DNA of 64,000 bases from an uncultured bacterium (lineage in GTDB: Bacteria; Planctomycetota; UBA1135; GCA-002686595). The stretch is from the NCBI GenBank assembly GCA_938075305.1, contig CALJGV010000007.1, forward strand, positions 124,001-188,000, in the 5' to 3' direction. The position numbers were made by a program, and so were the translations under genes. Below are positions 35,955 through 43,443 of the stretch, piece after piece; position 1 is the stretch's first letter, and every line of letters begins with the position of its first letter. The notes under the pieces were generated by a model. That model saw nothing but the letters and a program-made list of their open reading frames with translations, was not told where the DNA came from and made no database searches.

Positions 35955-38900
35955 ATGAAGGACACCGCTGAGGATCTTGAGACGAGAGCGCTCCGGCGCT
36001 CCCTGCGCGCGCGGCGGCCGGTGGCCGTGGCGGCTCGGGCCCTCGTCAGCCTGGCGGGGTGGCTGTGCTTCGTGGCTATCCTCGTGGCCCTCCTCATCGA
36101 GCACCACCCGGCCCTGGAGCGCTGGGTGGCGGACGTGGTCCAGGACCGCGTCGCAGGAGCCCTCACGCGCTCCGTGCAGGTCAAGGACGTCGACCTCCGG
36201 TGGCTCGACCGCTCCGTGGCCTTCCGCGGCATCGCCCTCGGTCCCACGGGACGGGAGCTGCAGGTCGACGAGCTGACTCTCCGGGTGGGGTGGACCCCCG
36301 ACCGGGGCCTGCATCTGGACCGCGTGGTGCTCGAGGGCGGCGTCCTGGAGCTCTCCGAGTCCCTGGGCGTGGACATGGAGCGGGTCGGCGAGCGGGACCA
36401 GACCACCCTCGACCTCCTCGCGAAGAGCCCCGAGGTGGTCGTTCGAGACCTGCGGATCCGGGTGGTCCCGCCCCGGAGCAACACCATCGCCCTGGGGTCC
36501 GTCGACCTGTGCATGACGCGCCTCACCGATGAGCTGGCCTCGATCTACGGTCGGCTCGTCCCGGCCCTGGGACCCGCGCCGGGCAGGCCCGGTGTGGTGT
36601 GGCTGAACGGCACCCTCGACGCGGACCGGGTCGCCCGCGTCCGGGGCGTCGCCCGGGGCCTCGAGCTGGGGAGCGCCCTCCAACGCGAGGCCGTCTCCAA
36701 CGGGCTCCTGCCGCCCGAGCTCCTCGCCCTCGAGCCGAACGGGAAGGTCGACCTCGTGGCCCACGCGAGCTACGAGATCGGTCGCTCTCTGCTCCCCGAC
36801 GTCAACGGCTCGCTGCTGCTCACCCAGGGCTCGATCCAGCTCCCCTGGATCGAAGACGCCTCCAGGCGCACGGTCACGGACATCGAGATGCGCGTGGACG
36901 GCCGCTTCATCCCGGACGACCCCGACCATCCGTTCGACCCCGACGCCTGGCGCGGCCGCGGCGCCGTCGAGGGCCGCCTCGACGGCCTCAACGCCACCGC
37001 TGCCTTCCGCCTCGGCAAGGACGCCCCGGAGGGCTCCTCGCTTGAGGTCTGGGCAGATGTCCCGGACGCGCCCATTGGCGAGGAGCTCCTCGACCTGATC
37101 GGGCACGAGTCGTCCATCGCGGATGTTCACCAGATGCTCGACAGTCGCGGGAGCGCCGACATCAGCCTGGGCGTCCGCCTGAGGCAAGGCAGCGACCCGC
37201 AGGGGGACCCCGTTCAGGGCCTCGAGAAGTTCGCCCTCGTGCGCCCCACCGGAGACGCGTCCCTCGCCTACCACGGGGTGGTCGACCCGAGGACGAGGCT
37301 GCAGGGCCCTGGCTTCCCGGTTCCGGTCGAGGGGGTCATGGGCGACGTCACCTGGAGCGTCCGAACCGAGGGAGCGCTCCGCGGCCAGCTCGCTTTCTAC
37401 GACGTGACCTGCTTCCAGGCGGGCGGTCCCCTCGCCGTCCAGGGCTCGCTCCACTTCGTCCCGCTCCTGCCCGGCGTGGCGCCCCCCAAGGAAGAGCTCC
37501 TCCCAGCCCCCTTCCACCTGATCGTCCAGTCCAACGCCCTGCCCGTGGACGAGTCTTTCCGCAGCGCGTTCGACTCCCTGCGCGGGGTGGACGCCGCCCA
37601 GAACATCGTCCCCACCTGGGGACCGGACGGTGGCGCCCTCGACTTCAAGCTGGAGCTCTGGAGGGGAGCGGCGGACCTCCACATGATCACGGCCATCGAC
37701 GCCACCCTGCGCAACGTCGGCTTCCAGTGGGCGGAGCTCCCGGTTCCGATCACCGACACCAACGGGTCCCTTCGAATCCGAACCCACACCAGGGGGCAGA
37801 GGTCTTCGATTCAACTCGACGCCGAAGCTCGCTCCCCCATCGCGGCGAACCCGATCCAAGTGGAGGGACGAACGGTCAGCTCCGGCGCCAACCGTGGGCT
37901 CGAGTGGTTCGACGTCAACGTCAGCGGACTGAACCCGGGGCACGAGGCCCTGCGCACCAACCTCGCGCTCAACGGCCCGGAGACCGTGGAGGCGCTCGAC
38001 GGCGCGGGGCTCGCCGGTTCGGTCGACATGCAGGCCACGATCACCCGAGCGATCCCGCTGGCCGACGTGGCCGCAGCCGACGCGGAGGTGAGCGCCTACC
38101 TCGGTGGCCCCGAGGCATGGCTCCAGTTCCGCCCCTCCGACCGCCGGAGCGGCGTTCAGTTTCGACCGTCGGCCCCCGGGATCACGACCCGCGAGACCCA
38201 CGGAAGGGTCCGGGCATGGTCGCTGCTGGCCCGTGGGGACGCCCAGGAGACGCCCGAGCCGCTGACCTGGGTCTTCGGGCGCGCGCAGGGCAGCTGGGAG
38301 CAGAACGGCCCCAGCGTACCCGTGGTGGCGACCCTCGAGGCCGTCCCGGGGGACGCCCCCGCCCTGCACGCCTTCGGCGCGGGTCTCGACCTCGCAGACG
38401 AGGAGCTCGTCTCGGCGCTGACCGGCATTGCCCTCCCGGGGGACGCCCCCGGCGCGGGCTTCACCGGGCAGCAGCTGGAGCTGGAGGGACGCGCCGACTT
38501 CGAGACGCGGTTGCGCTTGCCCGAGGAGCCTGGCGCGCCGCTGGAGGACCTCGAGGTCTCCGTGGAGACGCGCCTGGATCAGCTGGGCTTCGGGGACGAG
38601 AAGCGGCTTCGCGGGGTCTCAGCGCACTTCCGCCTCGAGCCGGATACCGGCCGGTGGATCGGCGAGGAGATCAACGGCCGACTGGCCGGCACGCCGGTGC
38701 AGCTCTCTGACTTCTCGTGGTCGCCGGGGGAGGACCGCTCCACGTTCCGCACCCGGATCTCGGCCCGCGACCTCCCCATCGATGAGGAGCACCTGCGCTT
38801 CTTCCTCGACCCGGGCACCGTGCGCACCGTCCTCGATGAGCTCGAGGCCAGGGGCCGCTTTGCGTTGGAGGGGACCGTGCTGGAGATCACGGCGAACCCC

Positions 38901-39821
38901 GACGGCAGCACCGAGGTCCTCCTGGAGGGTGACGTGGACATCGAGGAGGTCTTCGTGCTCCTCGGCATCCCCATCGAGGTGGACAACATTGACCGCATGA
39001 GGCTCGAGCTCGCCCACGAGGGGAGCGGCCTCCGGTCCAGGGCCACCATCGAGGGCCTCAATGGCGCGCTGGCCGACCGCCGGCTCCAGGACGCCACGCT
39101 CCAGCTGAGCTACGTAGAGCCGCGGCTCGTGATCGAGGCCTTCCAGGGGGACTTCGAGGGCGGGCAGCTCCTCGCCGTGGGCAGCGACGAGTCCGCTGCC
39201 GCGCCGCTGCTCGTCATCGACCTCGCGCCCCCCTTCCCCTTCCAGCTCGCGGCGGAGCTGCGCGACGTGGACGTCGGAGAGTTCCTGCGCGGAGTCTTCG
39301 ACTCCGACTTCGCGAACCGCGGGCGCATGGACATGACGCTGCGCCTCGAGGGCGACTTCGAGCAGCTGACCGCGATGTCAGGCGGCGGTGAGATCGAGCT
39401 GCGCGACTCAGCGCTCTGGGCCATCCCTGTCTTCCAGGCCCTCTCCGTCGGCCTGGGCATCGACACCACCGTCCTCTTCAGGGAGATGTACGCGCGCTAC
39501 TCCATCGCGGACGGCGTGCTCGTCATGGACCGCCTGCGGGTCAACAGCGACCTCCTCTCGCTCGTGGGCGAGGGAGCGGTCAGCTTCGAGGGCAACGTCA
39601 CCAGCGACCTCGATGTGCGCTACGACCTCGTGGACCGCCTGGGCCCGCTCACCCAGCTCGTCTACTGGATCCAGGAGAGCCTCCTGCGCGTCTCCGTTCG
39701 CGGGACCGTCGAGCGCCCTGCGGTGGTGCTCCGCGGCCTCGCCTCCCGGTTCTTCACGCCCGACGAGGAGCGCGACCGCCTCCCCCTGCCCGGCTTCTCT
39801 CGCCGGCCGAGGCGCTTCTGA
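35955..39821 (+). CDS. Very large AsmA/YhdP-like envelope protein
   Basis: 1288 residues from ATG 35955. One N-terminal membrane anchor (about 28-48, VSLAGWLCFVAILVALLIEH), then repeats of AsmA/DUF3971 type: RVAGALTRSVQVKDVDLRWL with GPTGRELQVDELTLR at the start, and a C-terminal module (about 1130-1270) with MDMTLRLEGDFEQLTAMSGG, ALWAIPVFQALSVGLG and VRGTVERPAVVLRG, the usual ending of AsmA-like proteins. Long beta-strand-rich middle consistent with a repeating beta-groove bridge. Relatives (YhdP, TamB, YdbH) carry phospholipid between membranes in Gram-negatives. The role is inferred by family. The stop shares one base with the ruvX start. Confidence 0.75.
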   Translation: MKDTAEDLETRALRRSLRARRPVAVAARALVSLAGWLCFVAILVALLIEHHPALERWVADVVQDRVAGALTRSVQVKDVDLRWLDRSVAFRGIALGPTGRELQVDELTLRVGWTPDRGLHLDRVVLEGGVLELSESLGVDMERVGERDQTTLDLLAKSPEVVVRDLRIRVVPPRSNTIALGSVDLCMTRLTDELASIYGRLVPALGPAPGRPGVVWLNGTLDADRVARVRGVARGLELGSALQREAVSNGLLPPELLALEPNGKVDLVAHASYEIGRSLLPDVNGSLLLTQGSIQLPWIEDASRRTVTDIEMRVDGRFIPDDPDHPFDPDAWRGRGAVEGRLDGLNATAAFRLGKDAPEGSSLEVWADVPDAPIGEELLDLIGHESSIADVHQMLDSRGSADISLGVRLRQGSDPQGDPVQGLEKFALVRPTGDASLAYHGVVDPRTRLQGPGFPVPVEGVMGDVTWSVRTEGALRGQLAFYDVTCFQAGGPLAVQGSLHFVPLLPGVAPPKEELLPAPFHLIVQSNALPVDESFRSAFDSLRGVDAAQNIVPTWGPDGGALDFKLELWRGAADLHMITAIDATLRNVGFQWAELPVPITDTNGSLRIRTHTRGQRSSIQLDAEARSPIAANPIQVEGRTVSSGANRGLEWFDVNVSGLNPGHEALRTNLALNGPETVEALDGAGLAGSVDMQATITRAIPLADVAAADAEVSAYLGGPEAWLQFRPSDRRSGVQFRPSAPGITTRETHGRVRAWSLLARGDAQETPEPLTWVFGRAQGSWEQNGPSVPVVATLEAVPGDAPALHAFGAGLDLADEELVSALTGIALPGDAPGAGFTGQQLELEGRADFETRLRLPEEPGAPLEDLEVSVETRLDQLGFGDEKRLRGVSAHFRLEPDTGRWIGEEINGRLAGTPVQLSDFSWSPGEDRSTFRTRISARDLPIDEEHLRFFLDPGTVRTVLDELEARGRFALEGTVLEITANPDGSTEVLLEGDVDIEEVFVLLGIPIEVDNIDRMRLELAHEGSGLRSRATIEGLNGALADRRLQDATLQLSYVEPRLVIEAFQGDFEGGQLLAVGSDESAAAPLLVIDLAPPFPFQLAAELRDVDVGEFLRGVFDSDFANRGRMDMTLRLEGDFEQLTAMSGGGEIELRDSALWAIPVFQALSVGLGIDTTVLFREMYARYSIADGVLVMDRLRVNSDLLSLVGEGAVSFEGNVTSDLDVRYDLVDRLGPLTQLVYWIQESLLRVSVRGTVERPAVVLRGLASRFFTPDEERDRLPLPGFSRRPRRF

Positions 39822-40258
39822 TGCCCCCCCAGGCGGCCAAGCGCGTGGCCCTCGGCGTGGACCACGGGACCCGCCGCACCGGCTTCGCCGCGGCGGACGC
39901 CGCGCGGATCCTGGTGACGCCCCTGGACCCCGTCGAGGGCAGCGACGCGGAGGCCCTCGAGGCCATCGCCCTCCTGTGCGAGGAGCGCGACGTCGGAGTC
40001 CTCGTCGTCGGGTACCCGCTCCACATGGACGGAGCGGCGGGTCCGCGGGTCGAGGAGGTGGACCGCTTCATCGCCCTCGCCCAGGCGCGCTTCCCCCACC
40101 TCCAGGTGGTCCGGCAGGACGAGCGACTGACGACTCGGGAAGCCGAGGAGCGGCTGCGAGACGCCGGCTACCACGGCGCCCAGCGGAAGGCCCGCAAGGA
40201 CTCTTGGAGCGCCATGATCCTCCTCGAGGACTGGATCGGCGCCGGAGAACCCGCCTAG
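39821..40258 (+). CDS. ruvX: Holliday junction resolvase RuvX / pre-16S rRNA nuclease YqgF
   Basis: 145 residues from ATG 39821 (TGATG coupling with the AsmA-like gene). RNase H-like fold: RVALGVDHGTRRTGFAAAD with the catalytic Asp14, VLVVGYPLHMDGAAGPR ('vGlPl..dG..g'), a DERLTTREAEERL block, and the C-terminal KDSWSAMILLEDW ('D..AA..iLq.yL') with the last catalytic Asp. Length is normal for the family. Acts in 16S rRNA 5' maturation and possibly recombination. Convergent with the following hydrolase gene. Confidence 0.88.
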   Translation: MPPQAAKRVALGVDHGTRRTGFAAADAARILVTPLDPVEGSDAEALEAIALLCEERDVGVLVVGYPLHMDGAAGPRVEEVDRFIALAQARFPHLQVVRQDERLTTREAEERLRDAGYHGAQRKARKDSWSAMILLEDWIGAGEPA

Positions 40259-40292
40259 GCGGGAGCCGAGAGCGCCCGCTCGGCGGCCAGGA

Positions 40293-41186
40293 TCAGGCGC
40301 CGGAGTTCGCGTCGATGAAGCGCACGATGCGCTCCCGGATCTCGGCGCTCTTCGAGTCGTGTAGTGGATGGTGCCGCTGCCCCTCGACGATCAGCACCTC
40401 CACGGAGCCCCCCTCCTGCGAGCGGCTCCAGTCCGGGCTGCTGATGGGGTCGTCGGCGCCGTGCACGATCAGCACGGGGATGTCGAGCTCTGCGATGCGC
40501 GCGAGATGCTCGCGGGAGCTCCGCATGGCCTCGTCGATGGCGCGCTGCGTGATGATCCCATGGGTCAGCTCCGACGCGGACCAAGCCGTGGCCTGCGCGG
40601 CCGCGGAGGTCAGGTCATCGGGCCCGTAGCCCGTCGCCCCTTCGGACTGGGGCGTGATCTTCTTGAAGAACTTCGAGAGGCCCTTCGGCGCCTCGGGTGC
40701 CTCGAAGCTCGGCGCGTGGAGGGGCGCGATCAAGACGAGCGCGCTGACCACGCCCGGCGTCTCGAGCGCGTACATGGCGGCGTAGTTGGCGCCGAGCCCG
40801 ACGCCCACCAAGACCTTCGGGACCTCCGGCATCCGGTAGGCCAGGTGATCCTGGATCTCCTGGATATCTCGCACGACCTCGCGCAGGCCGTTCGAGTGAC
40901 CCCGGGGCCCCTCGGTGCGGCCGTGCCCACGGAGGTCGGGGAGCGCTACCGCCCAGCCACGCTCCGCGAGGTCGGAGGCCAGGGTCCGGTACCGCTCTCC
41001 AGTGTCCCCGGCATCGTGGATCACGGTCACCGCCCCGGTCGGCTCGCCCCGCGCGGCGAGCTCGAGGACCGTGAGCAGGACCATCCCCTTCATGGAGTCA
41101 TGGGAGAGGCCCGACGCCAGCTCCCCGGTCTCCGTGGAGTCCCGCAGCTCGAGGTTGGTCAGGAAGAAATCGTCTTCGATCGCCAT
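40293..41186 (-). CDS. Alpha/beta hydrolase-fold protein lacking the nucleophile serine
   Basis: 297 residues from ATG at 41186. Overall layout is that of serine aminopeptidase S33/lysophospholipase-like alpha/beta hydrolases: VTVIHDAGDTGERY (oxyanion strand-loop), ALPDLRGHGRTEGPRG, the elbow VLVGVGLGANYAAMYAL, acid loop VLIVHGADDPISS and His in GQRHHPLHD. At the elbow GxSxG is replaced by GVGLG, so the Ser position holds Gly while the Asp and His remain. It may be an inactive or non-hydrolytic member, or the sequence may be wrong at this codon. Divergent from rnpB (62 bp). Confidence 0.7.
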   Translation of the reverse strand: MAIEDDFFLTNLELRDSTETGELASGLSHDSMKGMVLLTVLELAARGEPTGAVTVIHDAGDTGERYRTLASDLAERGWAVALPDLRGHGRTEGPRGHSNGLREVVRDIQEIQDHLAYRMPEVPKVLVGVGLGANYAAMYALETPGVVSALVLIAPLHAPSFEAPEAPKGLSKFFKKITPQSEGATGYGPDDLTSAAAQATAWSASELTHGIITQRAIDEAMRSSREHLARIAELDIPVLIVHGADDPISSPDWSRSQEGGSVEVLIVEGQRHHPLHDSKSAEIRERIVRFIDANSGA

Positions 41187-41248
41187 GGATTCAGCTCGTT
41201 GGTCGTTCCGGGCACCCGCCCGTTGGCAGGCGCGATATCATGCCCGAC

Positions 41249-41648
<400 letters not shown>

Positions 41649-42292
41649 ACTTATCACTTTCCAATCGAAGCGAGCCCCCTACGTGGGAATGGGCGCGATC
41701 CACAACCTGTTGTGTTGTCGCACGATCCAGGCGGATTCCCGTAAGGCACGCACGCTTGGACGCTTAGTCGTGCCGACCCACGACATCTTGCGTGGTGAGG
41801 TGATTTCCACGCTCGATCTCGTACTGCGCACCTTGACGGATTCCTGGGGTGCCTCCATTCTCGAACTTGTCGGCCCGGAACGGGCTGCTTGTGATCCAGC
41901 GCTCGTCCTGCTCGACGAAGAGGGCCCTCCCAAGCGACTCGTTCCAGCCGGGGTGATCACCCGAGGCTCTCCCCTCAGGTCCACCCCAGTCTCCGATTCA
42001 CCGCTCTCGAACCCGCACCACTCACCTGCCGCCCCCGCGCACATCGGGGGCGCCCGGCGTCGGGGCCCTTGGCCCTCGTGCACCGGTCCCAGTCCCGCAC
42101 CGACTTCGCACCCCGGTCGTCCTCGCGCCCGGGCTGGCCTTGGACAAACGGCTGGCGATGACCCCCACGGTCACCTCCCAGCGCCTCCTGCCGACGGGTC
42201 ACCGCTGAACCGCCCCTGGCAGCCACGTAGCGGCTGCTTCACCTGCTCCGACCGCTGCCCCGCAGCTCCGCCGCCGGTCGTCCTTCTCCACC
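41649..42292 (+). other. 644-bp stretch with no recognised gene
   Basis: Between rnpB and the NUDIX gene. From ATG 41689 a plus-strand frame runs past 42292 (it ends at 42369). Its first about 95 codons read like a protein (segments GRLVVPTHDILRGEVISTLD and LVLRTLTDSWGASILELVG), but codon third positions are only about two-thirds G/C, clearly below its neighbours, and the rest turns into Pro/Arg/Ser text typical of noncoding GC-rich DNA. I recognise no family. It could be a small orphan gene, a decayed gene, or 3' sequence of rnpB transcription. No tRNA, repeat or hairpin terminator was evident. Confidence 0.4.
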
Positions 42293-43030
42293 ATGGAATT
42301 CGTCTTCGTCGTTCCTCGCACCGCGATCTTCCCCGAGTTCGCACCCCACGGCCTCTCCGCCTTCGGTGAGGAGTTCTCCCGCGAGCGCTTCCAGCGCTGC
42401 GTCGAGGAGGAGGGCTTCTTCGTGGAGCGCGAGTTCGCCGAGCGGACACCGACGCTGAAGCAGATCATCCCGTACACCCTCGTGACCCGCGGCGAGGAGA
42501 TCCTCCTGCTGCAGCGCACGAAGGGTGGAGGCGAGGCTCGCCTCCACAACAAGCTCTCCATCGGAGTGGGCGGTCACGTCAACCCGGTCGACGCTATCCC
42601 TGCGGACGGAGAGGGCGCCAAGGCGCGGCTCCTCGACCCGCTTCCCGCGGCCACGCGCCGCGAGGTCATGGAGGAAGAGCTGATCGTCGAGGGCGACACC
42701 CGCCTGACCTCGATCGGTCTCCTCAACGACGACAGCAACGCCGTCGGAGCCGTCCATGTTGGACTGGTCCAGACCCTCGAGCTCCTCGGGGGTGACGCGC
42801 GAATCCGTGAAGTCGATCAGCTTCGCGGTGATTTCGTCCCCTGGCGGGAGCTGCCGCAGCAGCTCGCCGAGGGCGCCAACTTCGAGACGTGGTCCAGCCT
42901 CCTGGTCCCCCACCTCGACCGCCTTCTCTCTCCCAGCACATCGGTCGCGGACGGGGTCCGCGAAACGGCGGAGGGCAACGTGCCCCCTGCCATGTCCCGC
43001 GAGAAAGCGGCGTCCACCGCACAGCCCTGA
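42293..43030 (+). CDS. NUDIX-type hydrolase/phosphoesterase-like protein
   Basis: 245 residues from ATG 42293. A NUDIX-like core can be seen: YTLVTRGEEILLLQRTKGGG, NKLSIGVGGHVNPVD and, after an unusually long insertion, AATRREVMEEELIV, a Nudix box with REVMEE but Leu where Gly is expected. The 'GxGGHIN' plus 'RExxEEL' pattern occurs in a NUDIX subfamily sometimes called phosphoesterase. Substrate unknown. The C-terminal 35 residues are disordered. The next gene follows 58 bp later. Confidence 0.7.
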   Translation: MEFVFVVPRTAIFPEFAPHGLSAFGEEFSRERFQRCVEEEGFFVEREFAERTPTLKQIIPYTLVTRGEEILLLQRTKGGGEARLHNKLSIGVGGHVNPVDAIPADGEGAKARLLDPLPAATRREVMEEELIVEGDTRLTSIGLLNDDSNAVGAVHVGLVQTLELLGGDARIREVDQLRGDFVPWRELPQQLAEGANFETWSSLLVPHLDRLLSPSTSVADGVRETAEGNVPPAMSREKAASTAQP

Positions 43031-43088
43031 GCTCGCTCAGGGTCGGACGTCCACCAATCGTCTTCACCGCACCCAACCAACCACTACC

Positions 43089-43337
43089 ATGGCATTCACC
43101 GCACCCGCACCCGCCTCGGTCCGCAAGGCCCGCCAGATGACCCAGGAGAAGATCTACGACGCTCTCCAGGGGGCGCGCACGGCCGACAAGGTCACCGTCT
43201 ACTTCAAGAACGGGCGCGCCGCGACCGGCGCGCTGATCTTCAACCCCTTCAAGGGGAGCGGCCGCGTCATCGACGTGGACAAGGAGTCCTCCATCGACTT
43301 CGCCATCGAGGACGTCCGCGAGCTCAAGCTCAGCTGA
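43089..43337 (+). CDS. Small conserved-looking protein, possible LSm/SH3-like barrel
   Basis: 82 residues from ATG 43089 (the frame is open upstream but overlaps the NUDIX gene). A helical N-terminus (QMTQEKIYDALQGARTADK) is followed by five probable beta strands (VTVYFKNGRAATGALIFNPF, GSGRVIDVDKESSIDFAIED, VRELKLS). The pattern 'VxVxxxNGxxxxGxLxxxxxxxxxVxxxxxxxxxxIxxxxIxxI' resembles Sm/Hfq-like or SH3-like RNA-binding barrels. No family is assigned with confidence. Good codon bias, its own terminator downstream, and a stand-alone transcript size all support a real gene. Confidence 0.6.
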   Translation: MAFTAPAPASVRKARQMTQEKIYDALQGARTADKVTVYFKNGRAATGALIFNPFKGSGRVIDVDKESSIDFAIEDVRELKLS

Positions 43338-43361
43338 GCGCGGCCGACTGCCCACCATCCT

Positions 43362-43391
43362 GACCCCGTTCGGCCCCGGCCGGACGGGGTC
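43362..43391 (+). terminator. Terminator after the small barrel protein gene
   Basis: GACCCCGT (43362-43369) pairs with ACGGGGTC (43384-43391), extended inside by CGGCC/GGCCG, followed by TTTCC. The best-looking intrinsic terminator on the plus strand in the window. Confidence 0.75.
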
Positions 43392-43443
43392 TTTCCGTCC
43401 ACGCGGACTCACTCGCGCCCTCCCCCTCCCGTAGGTTCACGCC

